Of a stretch of DNA of 15,634 nt, positions 7,119 to 15,081 are shown piece by piece (the stretch's first letter is position 1; each line of letters opens with the position of its first letter). The translations under genes and the position numbers were made by a program. Under the pieces are notes generated by a model, which saw only the letters and a program-made list of their open reading frames with translations, was not told where the DNA came from and did not search any database. Source of the DNA: JAHIYU01 sp964476155 (lineage in GTDB: Bacteria; Krumholzibacteriota; Krumholzibacteriia; LZORAL124-64-63); contig CAYYYS010000055.1 in assembly GCA_964476155.1 (NCBI GenBank), forward strand, positions 1 through 15,634, read 5' to 3'.

Positions 7119-8567
7119 CTACTTCGAGAGCAACATCCTCACGCTGCGCTCCTCGTTGCCGGCCCGTAATCTGAGGAAGTACACGCCCTGGCCCATCCTG
7201 CGGCCCTGGTCGTTCTGGCCGTTCCAGAAAACGGCTTGGGGGCCTGCCGCCTGGTGGGTGTTGACCAGAGTACGGACTTCCCGGCCCTTTACGTCGAATA
7301 CCCGTGCGGTCACGAACTGGTCCGCGGGCAGGTTGTAGCTGATGGCCGTTTTGGCGTTGAAGGGGTTCGGGTAGTTCTGGTTCACCCGGAGGGCCGCCAG
7401 CGTGTCGTCGAATACGCCGGTCAGGGAACAGTACTCGTAGGCGCCGATGTCCGGGTCCGTGTCGCAGTAGTCGTCCGGGCTGATGTCGATGGTCAGGCCG
7501 CCGAGAGTAATATTCGCGGTGCCGGCATCCACGCAGAGAGAATTCTCGTCGAGGTTGAAGCCATCGACGAACAAGGGGTTCACGTCGATGTTGTGGCCAC
7601 CCGTCCCGCCACTCGGGAACGGCAGGTTGCTGTAATGAATCTCGGCATACCCGCCCCAGTCCAGATACAGGTCGTCGCTGTACATGCCGTTGTTGTCGAA
7701 CACGATGGTGTTCACGAGATAGGCCGTGCCATAGACTATGTCGATGGCGCCGCCGTCGCCGGTCACCGCGTCATTACTCGTGAACGTGCAGTTGATCAGG
7801 AACAAGGTGTTGCCGCTGCCGAGCGTGTTGATTGCGCCGCCGTTGCTGTACATGGTGTAGTTGTCGACGAACAGGCAGTTCGTGACTTTCGTGTCGGTCA
7901 CGATGTAACATGAGATGGCGCCGCCGCCGTAATTGCAATTGTTGTCGATGAACTCGCAGCGGGTGAATTCGGTGTTCATATCGCCGGTGAACTTGACGGC
8001 GCCGCCTTCGCCGTAGGCGTGGTTGCGGATGAAGCGGCAATCGGTGAAGCGGGTCAGGGGGGCCGAGGGGCTGCCGGTGTTGTACGCGTATACGGCGCCG
8101 CCCATGCCGAGGTCACCGCCCGTGGCATCGTTGTCCGCGAGGACGCAGTGCTCCAGAACCGCGTCTGATCCCAGCAGGGCCAGGGCGCCGCCGTGCATGT
8201 CGGGGTAGTCGCCGGCGGTCTTGCCGTATTCGATGCGGCAATAGGTGAGATGGCTGATGTCGGAGGAGGAGATTCGGATGCCGCCCCAGCCGGTGGTTGG
8301 GGAGTCGGTTGTGAAGTAGATGGAGTCGTTTTCGGCGCCCAGGGCCTGGAGGTTGCCGTTTACGGTGAATTTGTAGTGGCCTTGGAAGTTGACTTCCACG
8401 CCGGGGTTTATTGTCAGGGTTTGGCCGGTGGGGATGGTGATTTCTCCGGTTACCTGGTAGGGGGAGTTGGGTGCGGTCCAGGTGCCGGATTGGGGGCCGG
8501 CTACGGGGGTTTGGGAGAATGCCAGTGTGGGTATGAGCAGCAAAAGGATGACGGCTGGGCTTTTCAA
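7119..8567 (-). CDS. Secreted right-handed beta-helix protein with T9SS-like sorting domain
   Basis: A 482-residue secreted protein. A signal peptide (MKSPAVILLLLIPTLAFS|QT) is followed by a parallel beta-helix from ~30 to ~375, with repeated turns of the type MGGAVYA, EGGAVKF, GGGAISC, NGGAINT, DGGAIDI, and NC/RC-F-x-N/D-N units as in polymorphic outer-membrane proteins. It closes with DTDPDIGAYEY. Residues ~396-482 form a FlgD-like/type IX sorting domain (NYPNPFN, FDVKGREVRTL, GQGVYFLRLRAG, ending VRMLLSK), which usually directs export through the outer membrane and surface attachment. The start codon is TTG at 8567 with GGAG 7 bp upstream; no ATG is available. It is a single-gene unit with its own promoter (8627-8656) and terminator (7060-7087). 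Its role may be adhesion or carbohydrate binding; no catalytic motif is evident. Confidence 0.85.
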   Translation of the reverse strand: MKSPAVILLLLIPTLAFSQTPVAGPQSGTWTAPNSPYQVTGEITIPTGQTLTINPGVEVNFQGHYKFTVNGNLQALGAENDSIYFTTDSPTTGWGGIRISSSDISHLTYCRIEYGKTAGDYPDMHGGALALLGSDAVLEHCVLADNDATGGDLGMGGAVYAYNTGSPSAPLTRFTDCRFIRNHAYGEGGAVKFTGDMNTEFTRCEFIDNNCNYGGGAISCYIVTDTKVTNCLFVDNYTMYSNGGAINTLGSGNTLFLINCTFTSNDAVTGDGGAIDIVYGTAYLVNTIVFDNNGMYSDDLYLDWGGYAEIHYSNLPFPSGGTGGHNIDVNPLFVDGFNLDENSLCVDAGTANITLGGLTIDISPDDYCDTDPDIGAYEYCSLTGVFDDTLAALRVNQNYPNPFNAKTAISYNLPADQFVTARVFDVKGREVRTLVNTHQAAGPQAVFWNGQNDQGRRMGQGVYFLRLRAGNEERSVRMLLSK

Positions 8568-8626
8568 TTTATGGCTCCGTGTGGGTTGGGGCGGCTTGTT
8601 GTGTTCGTTTGGGTAAGAGCCCGACT

Positions 8627-8656
8627 ATTATATCATTATCGAGGATGGAGCGTCAA
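8627..8656 (-). promoter_or_regulatory. Sigma-70-like promoter of the beta-helix gene
   Basis: On the minus strand TTGACG (8651-8656) and a perfect TATAAT (8627-8632) are 18 bp apart, about 60 bp before the TTG start. It is the clearest promoter in the window. The CACGTG palindrome at 8720-8733 lies about 64 bp upstream of the -35, where an activator or a distal repressor might bind. Confidence 0.7.
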
Positions 8657-8719
8657 ATCAGGTTGCCCAAGAAATGGGCGCATGCGCATCCGGTTCAGGG
8701 CCGTGGCTCGTTTGAGCTT

Positions 8720-8733
8720 TTTCCACGTGTAAA
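8720..8733. promoter_or_regulatory. CACGTG-centred palindrome, copy 2 (TTTCCACGTGTAAA)
   Basis: A 14-bp near-perfect palindrome (one mismatched pair) that starts 15 bp past the stop of the DUF6930-like gene and lies upstream of the beta-helix promoter. One half-site equals copy 1 (4658) and the other equals copy 3 (10923), which supports common ancestry or a common binding protein. Confidence 0.5.
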
Positions 8734-8748
8734 TGACGGGCCCTCCTC

Positions 8749-10779
8749 CTACCGACGCCCCTTCTTCTTCTTTTTATTCCCTTTCTTTTTCCCATGTCCC
8801 AGCGCGCTCCGCGGCAACTCGGACAGGCCGGGTGTCATCGCCCAGCCGGACTTGAGGATACTCCCGGTAAAATCGGCTACGACGCCACCCCCGAGGGAAA
8901 AGTTGCTCATGGCCGATCGCGGCGGCTTCTTGCCGTCCATGAGCAACGGCAAGAGGTAGCGGTTGCGCTGCTTAAGGTCTCGCAGGCGCGTCACAAGATC
9001 TGTCGGGTCTGCGCCGGACCGAGCATCGAGAATTATCCGGACAACCGCCAGGAACAGGTGGTCACCGTGACCGGTCATGTATTCGCCCTCGTCGGGCGGG
9101 ATGAGCGGCCCCTCGTCAACGGATCCCAGCTCGGGCCATTGCTCGAGCAGGGCCGCGACGTCCTTGATCCGGTCCCTGACCAGTAACTCGTTCACAACAA
9201 AATGCCGCACTCCGGGCATGTCGGACGGATGACATTTCAACAGCTCCAAACCGTAGTCGAGAGCGCCATCCATATGCCCGTCATCGACGTTGGTGAAGGC
9301 GGCGCCCGCCAAAGCCCGCAGGGCCGGACGGACTTCGTGGATCCGGTACAGATCCTCTTCTTCGCGACTCAAGGCCTCAAAATCGAATCGGCGGCGGGCA
9401 GCTTCGGCAGCCGCGCCGTAGAGGTCCCGCCGTTCGTCGTCAACGATGCATTCCTCGGCAAGGATGGTGAGGGCGTCGATACAGTCGGGGTCTTCCTGCA
9501 GGGCCTGGCGGGCCAGAACCTGTTTGCGATAACCGATGGCATCGTAGGCCGTGAAGCAGAGACTCCGGGCGCGCTGTTCCGGTGTGTTCGGCAGATCGGC
9601 GTCGGCGGTGACTTCGTCAAATGACTTGCCGGCTATTTTGTCGTTGAGTTCATCGACGTTCATACCGGCTGCGATATCGCTCATGGCCAAGCTCGATATG
9701 GCCGAGAACACACCTTCGTTGGCACGCGGGTCGGGTCTGATGCCCCATTTCATCGCGTCCTTGAGGGTGAGAGGTTCCAGGACATAAGGGAGCTCCAGAG
9801 TGAATTCACTATCGCGGGGACCCGTGGGGACGCTGATGGTCCAGCGACCGGTGTCGGCCATTGTCGTCGTGGTCCGCGATAGGGCGCGCAACAGTCCGGT
9901 CAGGTATTCAAGCTCCGTCGGCCCGGGCAGACGCGGCATTCCGTCCGGCTTCACACATATGAACAGCGGGAACGCCGACGCCGAGGCCAGGGGCATTCCA
10001 TTGTCGGTCCATTCCGTAACCAGGTCCCGAAACTTGTTGTCGCGGCGCTCGCAATACGAAAAGAACCAGGTGGCCTCGTCTGCATCCTGCATCTTCCGCG
10101 GATCAATCCCGCATTGCATTTGATAGTGTCGCTCGGCGTCAGGGTAGAATCCCAGACCGTACTCCAGGCCCGCGTTGCCGAGAATTACCGCGTATTTCAA
10201 ATCCGGTACGTCGAATGACGAGGCGATTGTGAGAAGATCCTGATCGCAGAACATCGTCCAGGGAGCGACGCGATGGAACTCCGCCGCCGCGTCACCAAAC
10301 TCGATGATTTGGTCAACCGAAAGGTCTGGCGAGGTAAACAGGGAAATGGTCTCGACGTCGGATTGATGGCGGGACAGGTGAGCGTTCATATCGTCTGTTG
10401 CATCGTCGATGAGCGGCAGATCCGAGACCTGGGCGACTTCGATGTCGGTGTCCGCCAGCAGGTCCGCAAGATAGACGGCCGTTTCCTTGTCATCGACGCG
10501 GACCAGGCCGGGGCGGTAACCCGCGAGGTTGTCGTTGCAGGCGAAGGCGACCATCAGGTCCAGCAATTTATCGGGCGTGGCCGACTTGGCCGGGTGGATC
10601 AGGTCACCGGACGGTCCGACGACGTGTCTGCCCGGGCATCCCCATAAGCCTATGGAGTAGCTGCGTGGAGAAGAGTCGGTGGCGATGGACACGCCGGTCA
10701 GGGGGCGCCATCCGCCTTCCCAGATTGCGTCCGGGTTCAGGGGGAGTTGTTTTAGGCGTTCTATTCCGATGTCGATCAT
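8749..10779 (-). CDS. DUF6930/DUF7309-like protein with helical-repeat C-terminus and poly-Lys tail
   Basis: A 676-residue soluble protein. The N-terminal ~130 residues (GLWGCPGRHVVGPSGDLIHPA, YRPGLVRVDD) resemble DUF6930. Residues ~150-330 (WTMFCDQDLL ... FPLFICVKPDGMPRLPGPTELEYLTGLLRALS) resemble DUF7309. From ~400 to ~620 a helical TPR/ST7-like region (ALQEDPDCIDALTILAEEC, LRALAGAAF, HPSDMPGVRHFVVNELL) follows. The end is strongly basic (GHGKKKGNKKKKKGRR). Function is unknown; family names are from memory of similar proteins. I chose the ATG at 10779 because AAGGA precedes it; an ATG six codons upstream (10797) has no visible site. The gene is divergent from the TPR gene at 11078, with a CACGTG palindrome between. 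The beta-helix gene downstream has its own promoter. Confidence 0.75.
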   Translation of the reverse strand: MIDIGIERLKQLPLNPDAIWEGGWRPLTGVSIATDSSPRSYSIGLWGCPGRHVVGPSGDLIHPAKSATPDKLLDLMVAFACNDNLAGYRPGLVRVDDKETAVYLADLLADTDIEVAQVSDLPLIDDATDDMNAHLSRHQSDVETISLFTSPDLSVDQIIEFGDAAAEFHRVAPWTMFCDQDLLTIASSFDVPDLKYAVILGNAGLEYGLGFYPDAERHYQMQCGIDPRKMQDADEATWFFSYCERRDNKFRDLVTEWTDNGMPLASASAFPLFICVKPDGMPRLPGPTELEYLTGLLRALSRTTTTMADTGRWTISVPTGPRDSEFTLELPYVLEPLTLKDAMKWGIRPDPRANEGVFSAISSLAMSDIAAGMNVDELNDKIAGKSFDEVTADADLPNTPEQRARSLCFTAYDAIGYRKQVLARQALQEDPDCIDALTILAEECIVDDERRDLYGAAAEAARRRFDFEALSREEEDLYRIHEVRPALRALAGAAFTNVDDGHMDGALDYGLELLKCHPSDMPGVRHFVVNELLVRDRIKDVAALLEQWPELGSVDEGPLIPPDEGEYMTGHGDHLFLAVVRIILDARSGADPTDLVTRLRDLKQRNRYLLPLLMDGKKPPRSAMSNFSLGGGVVADFTGSILKSGWAMTPGLSELPRSALGHGKKKGNKKKKKGRR

Positions 10780-10873
10780 GGTGTATTTTCCTTCCATTTT
10801 CTTTTATGCGGCACTGTTGACCTGCACTCTCCGAAACCAATGGTGTTTTCGCTACCGCCTTGGGTACGGTATT

Positions 10874-10902
10874 CGTATAATTGTTGTGCAAAATGACGAC
10901 AA
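10874..10902 (-). promoter_or_regulatory. Possible promoter of the DUF6930-like gene
   Basis: On the minus strand TTGTCG (10897-10902) and TATACG (10874-10879) are 17 bp apart, about 95 bp before the chosen start. A perfect TATAAT on the plus strand (10876-10881) overlaps the same -10, which suggests overlapping divergent promoters, although no good plus-strand -35 is present. The palindrome at 10923-10936 lies about 20 bp upstream of the minus-strand -35. Confidence 0.35.
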
Positions 10903-10922
10903 GGGATACAAAATACTCGCTC

Positions 10923-10936
10923 TTTCCACGTGGAAA
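10923..10936. promoter_or_regulatory. CACGTG-centred palindrome, copy 3 (TTTCCACGTGGAAA)
   Basis: A perfect 14-bp palindrome in the 298-bp region between the divergent DUF6930-like and TPR genes. It is placed so that one bound protein could act on both. It shares the TTTNCACGTGNAAA pattern with 4658-4671 and 8720-8733. Confidence 0.6.
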
Positions 10937-11077
10937 CCCTGACTTGGGGGACTCAAGAACCACCGACAACCATGGGATATGCTCTCGGCTGGTATTCCAC
11001 ACCAGGCACCGATCTGGGTTATAAACTCACAGTTCTGCACAGTGAAGATGTGCTCGATCACGACCGTGGAGAAAAAC

Positions 11078-12091
11078 ATGGGAATGAAATGTATCGAATG
11101 CAACCGGACCAAGGGAAAGCGAATATGCCCACTCAAGGCAGACGCCCTGATATGCCCTCGCTGCTGTGCGACAATCCGCGGCCTGGAGTGCCTCGGCTGT
11201 AGTCACTTTGAATCCGCGATGGTGTACGCAGCTCAAAATAGATCAGGCGGACAGGGTTTTCCCCACATCGAGCGCAACCTGGAAACCGAACACGCTATCG
11301 ACATAGCCCTGGATATGCTGGAGAACGAACAGCTTGTGGAAGCTGAAACGTTGATGAATGATCTGTACGCCCGAGATCCGGACAGCTATCTGGTGCTGTA
11401 TGTCATGGGAACCCTGCTCTCTATGCAGGGACGCCCGGATGAGGGGATTCGATTTCTGAAGCAGTCGATCGAGAAATTTCCTTATTTTGCCGAAGCTCAC
11501 TTCAATCTCGGCGTCAACTTCAAAAACCTGTTTGACATGTCCAATACCTTCAAGTCGATGCGCCGAGTTGTCGAGCTGGCCAACCCGGACCAGGATATCC
11601 ACGGCCAGGCGAAATCCATCCTTAAGGCCATAGCTGAATCAGTCCGGCGAAATGATCAAGTGGATATGGACACCTACTTGGACACCCGCGACGTATTCGA
11701 GGAGGCCGTGGAATTCATGCAGGCAAAACGATGGTCCCTGGCAATCGGGAGATTCGAAGATGTGCTCAAGGTCCTGGACTCACATGTCCAATCCTTGGGA
11801 AATCTCGGGATCTGTCATGCCGGGCAGGGTGAGATAACACGGGCAATTGAGTATCTGGATAAAGCCTTGGCAATCGATCCTGATTATGACCTGGCCGCAT
11901 CCAACAAGGTTCACATAGAACACCTTGCACCGGGTGAAAAACTGGATGGCGACATAAGTGTGACGGACTTTTATCAAGATCGCATGTTGGGCCAGTACAA
12001 GAAAGGGTCAGCGCTGCTGAGCCAAAGACAGGATGCGGCCGAGCGAGCCCTGCGTCTCGCCGCCGGGGAGAATCGTGATGGCGATGGTTGA
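11078..12091 (+). CDS. Cysteine-rich zinc-binding N-terminus plus TPR protein
   Basis: A 337-residue cytoplasmic protein. The first 41 residues carry eight cysteines (C5, C8, C17, C26, C29, C30, C38, C41) in the pattern CIEC ... ICP ... ICPRCC ... CLGC, most likely a zinc-binding module. From ~70 to ~150 and ~210 to ~290 it has tetratricopeptide repeats (AEAHFNLGVNFKNL; SHVQSLGNLGICHAGQGEITRAIEYLDKALAIDPDY). It is likely a protein-interaction scaffold; no enzyme motif is seen. GGAG 6 bp upstream sets the start at 11078; the open frame is longer but unsupported. GC is about 50 percent in the lines I counted, against about 63 percent in the next two genes, so it may have a different origin. Its last 14 bases overlap the DUF6880-like gene. 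Confidence 0.75.
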   Translation: MGMKCIECNRTKGKRICPLKADALICPRCCATIRGLECLGCSHFESAMVYAAQNRSGGQGFPHIERNLETEHAIDIALDMLENEQLVEAETLMNDLYARDPDSYLVLYVMGTLLSMQGRPDEGIRFLKQSIEKFPYFAEAHFNLGVNFKNLFDMSNTFKSMRRVVELANPDQDIHGQAKSILKAIAESVRRNDQVDMDTYLDTRDVFEEAVEFMQAKRWSLAIGRFEDVLKVLDSHVQSLGNLGICHAGQGEITRAIEYLDKALAIDPDYDLAASNKVHIEHLAPGEKLDGDISVTDFYQDRMLGQYKKGSALLSQRQDAAERALRLAAGENRDGDG

Positions 12092-13295
12092 ACGTCACAA
12101 GTGGGTGTTCCGAACGCGCTTTCGCCGGAATGCGTTCGGCTGGAAGTCGCAGCCCGCCATCAAGCGGATCAAGGAAGCCGTCGCCGAGATCAAGAAAGTC
12201 GCACGTCGGGACGAGGTGCTCGCCGCCGATGGCGCGGTGATCTTTTTGGAGAACTTGTCGCCCGCATTGGAGCGCATCGACAGTTCGTCGGGAGCCATTG
12301 GCACGGCGGTCAACAACGCCATCATGGCGCTCGTACCTATCATCACCGAGGCACCGGCCGAGACAAAGGTCCGTGAGAAATGGATGGCGCGGCTGTTCGA
12401 GGCGCACGCCGAAGACCAGATCCCCTACATCGAGCAGCTCGCCGAGTACTGGGGCGAGCTATGCGCTTCTACTGAGCTGGCATCACACTGGGCGGACGAG
12501 CTCATCGGTACAACCCGGATGGCGCTTTGCCCCGACACTGAGCTGCACGACCACTTTCACGGCACGACGGCGTGCCTCAGCGCGCTCTACGCGGCCGGTC
12601 GCCACACGGACCTCCTCGATGTGCTCAAAGCAGAGAGCTTCTGGCCCTACCGTCGCTGGGCGGTGAAGGCGCTTGCGGCAGAAGGGAAGGAAACCGAAGC
12701 GATCCAGATTGCAGAGGACAGCCGCAGTCCATGGGCAAACGACCACGATATCGATAGCCTCTGCGAAGAGATCCTGCTCTCGTCCGGGCTCGTCGATGAG
12801 GCGTACCGGCGCTATGGACTTCGCGCAAACCGAGCCGGCACCTACCTCGCCTGGTTCCGAGCTGTCGCCAAGAAATATCCACACAAGAGGCCGGCCGAGG
12901 TCCTCGATGACCTGGTCGGATCAACGCCCGGAAAAGAGGGCAAGTGGTTCGCCGCCGCCAAGAGTGCGAAGCTCTTCGATGAGGCCATCGCCCTGGCTAA
13001 ACGAACACCGTGCTCACCGCAGACGCTCACCCGAGCCTCGCGTGATTTCGAAGAGAAGAACCCGTCATTTGCGATCGAGGCCGGGATGGCGGCGCTCTAC
13101 TGGTTGATCGAAGGCTACGGCTACGAGATCACCGGCCTTGATGTCCACGGCGCCTACTCCCACACCATGAAGGCCGCCGAGAATGCCGGCTGCGCGGACG
13201 AGACGAAGCAACGTATCCGTGACCTTGTGGCTGGGGAGGCTTTCGGTGAGCGCTTCATAACCAAGATCCTCGGCCGGCATCTGGAGCTTTCATGA
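12078..13295 (+). CDS. DUF6880-like alpha-helical protein
   Basis: A 405-residue soluble, mostly helical protein resembling the DUF6880 family. The recognisable blocks are RRYGLRANRAGTYLAWFRAVAKKYP, DDLVGSTPGKEGKWFAAAKSAKLFDEAIALA, TPCSPQTLTRASRDFEEKNPSFA and GYGYEITGLDV, all in the C-terminal half. The N-terminal ~60 residues are basic (RHKWVFRTRFRRNAFGWKS). Function is unknown; the helical hairpins suggest a repeat scaffold. The start at 12078 has GGGGAG 7 bp upstream and overlaps the TPR gene by 14 bp. A second ATG at 12084 is also possible. It is joined to the next gene by an ATGA overlap, so translation is probably coupled. Related proteins often sit near SWIM zinc-finger genes, none of which is present here. 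Confidence 0.75.
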   Translation: MAMVERHKWVFRTRFRRNAFGWKSQPAIKRIKEAVAEIKKVARRDEVLAADGAVIFLENLSPALERIDSSSGAIGTAVNNAIMALVPIITEAPAETKVREKWMARLFEAHAEDQIPYIEQLAEYWGELCASTELASHWADELIGTTRMALCPDTELHDHFHGTTACLSALYAAGRHTDLLDVLKAESFWPYRRWAVKALAAEGKETEAIQIAEDSRSPWANDHDIDSLCEEILLSSGLVDEAYRRYGLRANRAGTYLAWFRAVAKKYPHKRPAEVLDDLVGSTPGKEGKWFAAAKSAKLFDEAIALAKRTPCSPQTLTRASRDFEEKNPSFAIEAGMAALYWLIEGYGYEITGLDVHGAYSHTMKAAENAGCADETKQRIRDLVAGEAFGERFITKILGRHLELS

Positions 13296-14899
13296 TGGCA
13301 AGACACAAAGGCACGGAACCCAAGTCAGACTCGTCCGACATCGCCGCCGCCCTCGCTGCAATGGATACCAACGAGCTACGCGAGATCATTCGTGACGTGC
13401 TCCTCGAACTCGACGATCGCGCCCATGGTCGTGTCGTGAGCGGCATCATCGAGCGCGCAACTCGCAACGCCTCCGGCTGGACGCCCCCGGGCCCGTCTGA
13501 CGATGCTGTCGCCAAAGTCGTCTCCTTCGCCGAGGCTGCGAAGCGGGTTGGTTACGCCGACCCATCAGATGTGGATGACTACCTGCAGCAAGGCGCGAAT
13601 GCTTTCCTCGGTAAGGACTACACCGCCGCGCAACAGATCTTCCGGGCGCTGCTTCTGCCGATCAGCGAGGTCGAGATCGACCTCGGCCAACACGAAATGG
13701 TCGACGAGGTACTCGGCACCGATGTGGACAAATGCGCTGCGCAGTACGTCGTGTCGATCTACATGATCTCCGAACCCGATCAGCGCGTTCAAGCCGTGCG
13801 CGCGGCCATCGCTGAGATGAGTGGGGTCGGACACTTCTGGGAGCCCCTCCACGAGATGGAACGTGTTGCCGTCGAGCCGCTGCCCGACCTTGATGAGTTT
13901 CTGCCGCGATGGCGGGCGCTAATCGAGGACACCGCGAAAACCGCTCGCCGAAACAACTGGGACACAGATCAGGATCGGTGGCTCCGCGAGGTCGTACAGC
14001 GCATGGAGGGTGCAGATGGGCTCGCCAAAGTCGCGCGTTCGACGAAGCGACCCGACGACTTGCATGCCTGGTGCCAAATGCTCGTAAAGTCGAGAGATTG
14101 GCAGGCCGCGCTGGCGGCGTACGATGAAGCCGCCGAGATCGTCACTGACAAGGAGTACTCGCGTGGTGACTTCCTGGACGGTGCCGCGCTGGCGGCTCAG
14201 GAGCTCGGTCGCAAGAATCTCCCCTCTCGGCTTGAGCGCGCGTGGCGAGAGGCCCCGAGCATGCTGCGGCTGTGCCGCTGGCTCGGTTCGGCTGGAAGCA
14301 GACGGATCGTGTGCAAGCACGCCGCCCAGGCCCTCAATGGATGCCCGGAAAAGGCGCACCGTCAGCGGGCGTTTCTCCATGTGCTTGTTGGCGACCACTC
14401 GGCGGCGGCGAAGCTGCTCGCAGCAGCACCGGGCCTCGGATGGTCCAACCCTGAGCATCCGGGCCATCTGCTGTTCCCTCTGTTTGAACAGCTAATGGGC
14501 GACAAGTCCCAGGGCATATCTCCAGACACAGCTCGCTTATCGGGGCGTAGGATGGATATCGACGCGCTCGAGTGGATGAGCGCCGATTCCAACGAACCTA
14601 GACTCGCGGCGCCCACCGTCCATGAGATCATCGAGCTGGCCGGCGCTGAGCAACCGCTACGGGAAGGCGACCGAGATGCCGTGCTCCCGGCAATGCGCAA
14701 AGCCGCCGAGAAGCGGCTCGCTGGCGTCACGGAGAACAAACGGCGCCGATCCTATGCTCATGCTGCACAGCTGGTCACGGTTTGCGCGGATGTCGACCAA
14801 ACTCCCAACACCAGCCAATGGGTGGCCGATATCCGTGATGAATACCGACGCTACCCAGCACTCCAGCGTGAGTTCAATAACCACCTGAGGCGTGCATGA
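13292..14899 (+). CDS. Conserved hypothetical partner of the DUF6880-like protein, 535 residues
   Basis: A soluble, helix-rich protein. Recognisable blocks are ELREIIRDVLLELDDRAHGR near the start, then FAEAAKRVGYADPSDVDDYLQQGANAFLGKDYTAA, IDLGQHEMVDEVLGTDV, VGHFWEPLHEMERVAVEPLPDLDEFLPRW, DRWLREVV and PGLGWSNPEHPGHLLFPLFEQL. I know these blocks from hypothetical proteins of Myxococcota and other high-GC bacteria, where they sit beside DUF6880-like genes; no activity is known. It contains TPR-like helical pairs but no catalytic motif. The start at 13292 overlaps the previous stop as ATGA, with GGAG 5 bp upstream; ATG at 13295 is equally possible. The stop overlaps the next start, again as ATGA. 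GC and codon use match the DUF6880-like gene. Confidence 0.7.
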   Translation: MMARHKGTEPKSDSSDIAAALAAMDTNELREIIRDVLLELDDRAHGRVVSGIIERATRNASGWTPPGPSDDAVAKVVSFAEAAKRVGYADPSDVDDYLQQGANAFLGKDYTAAQQIFRALLLPISEVEIDLGQHEMVDEVLGTDVDKCAAQYVVSIYMISEPDQRVQAVRAAIAEMSGVGHFWEPLHEMERVAVEPLPDLDEFLPRWRALIEDTAKTARRNNWDTDQDRWLREVVQRMEGADGLAKVARSTKRPDDLHAWCQMLVKSRDWQAALAAYDEAAEIVTDKEYSRGDFLDGAALAAQELGRKNLPSRLERAWREAPSMLRLCRWLGSAGSRRIVCKHAAQALNGCPEKAHRQRAFLHVLVGDHSAAAKLLAAAPGLGWSNPEHPGHLLFPLFEQLMGDKSQGISPDTARLSGRRMDIDALEWMSADSNEPRLAAPTVHEIIELAGAEQPLREGDRDAVLPAMRKAAEKRLAGVTENKRRRSYAHAAQLVTVCADVDQTPNTSQWVADIRDEYRRYPALQREFNNHLRRA

Positions 14900-15081
14900 A
14901 GAAAGCACCAAAGAACCGCGAACATGAGCGACCGATCGAGCCGGTCGCGCCCGAGATGTTTGCGACCTACATTGATTTCATAAGGCCAGACCGGCGCGGC
15001 TGGTCAGGGTGTCGCTGGTTTCTTCGACAGCGGCGATTTTGGGGTGATTTGCGGCTGGGTATCTGCTATGATGGGCCATGA
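14896..15081 (+). pseudogene. Fourth operon gene, cut after ~29 codons
   Basis: The ATG overlaps the stop of the 535-residue gene (ATGA), as expected for a further operon member. The first ~29 residues (MKKAPKNREHERPIEPVAPE...YIDFI) look native and are charged and soluble. From about 14982 the frame runs into the IS1380-like fragment in antisense and stops at 15079-15081, so the last ~32 residues are not native. I do not recognise the family from what is left. The product is probably non-functional. Confidence 0.6.
14978..15079 (-). pseudogene. N-terminal fragment of IS1380-family transposase
   Basis: On the minus strand an ATG at 15079 with GTGGAG 5 bp upstream opens a 33-codon frame (MAHHSRYPAANHPK ... 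EETSDTLTSRAGLAL). This matches my memory of the start of IS1380-family transposases, which continue FVRYL... after AGLAL. Here the frame stops at once at 14978. The catalytic DDE domain is entirely absent, so it cannot be active. Confidence 0.6.

Noticed and set aside
8703..8726. GCTC-GTTT-GAGC hairpin followed by TTTTT on the plus strand
   Set aside because: The core stem has only four pairs and no plus-strand gene ends here; both neighbouring genes are on the minus strand.
15057..15073. Extended -10 promoter (TGCTATGAT) on the plus strand near 15065
   Set aside because: It lies within the antisense of the transposase start region and has no gene or clear RNA downstream on the plus strand; the inverted repeat there is better explained as the transposase leader read on the minus strand.
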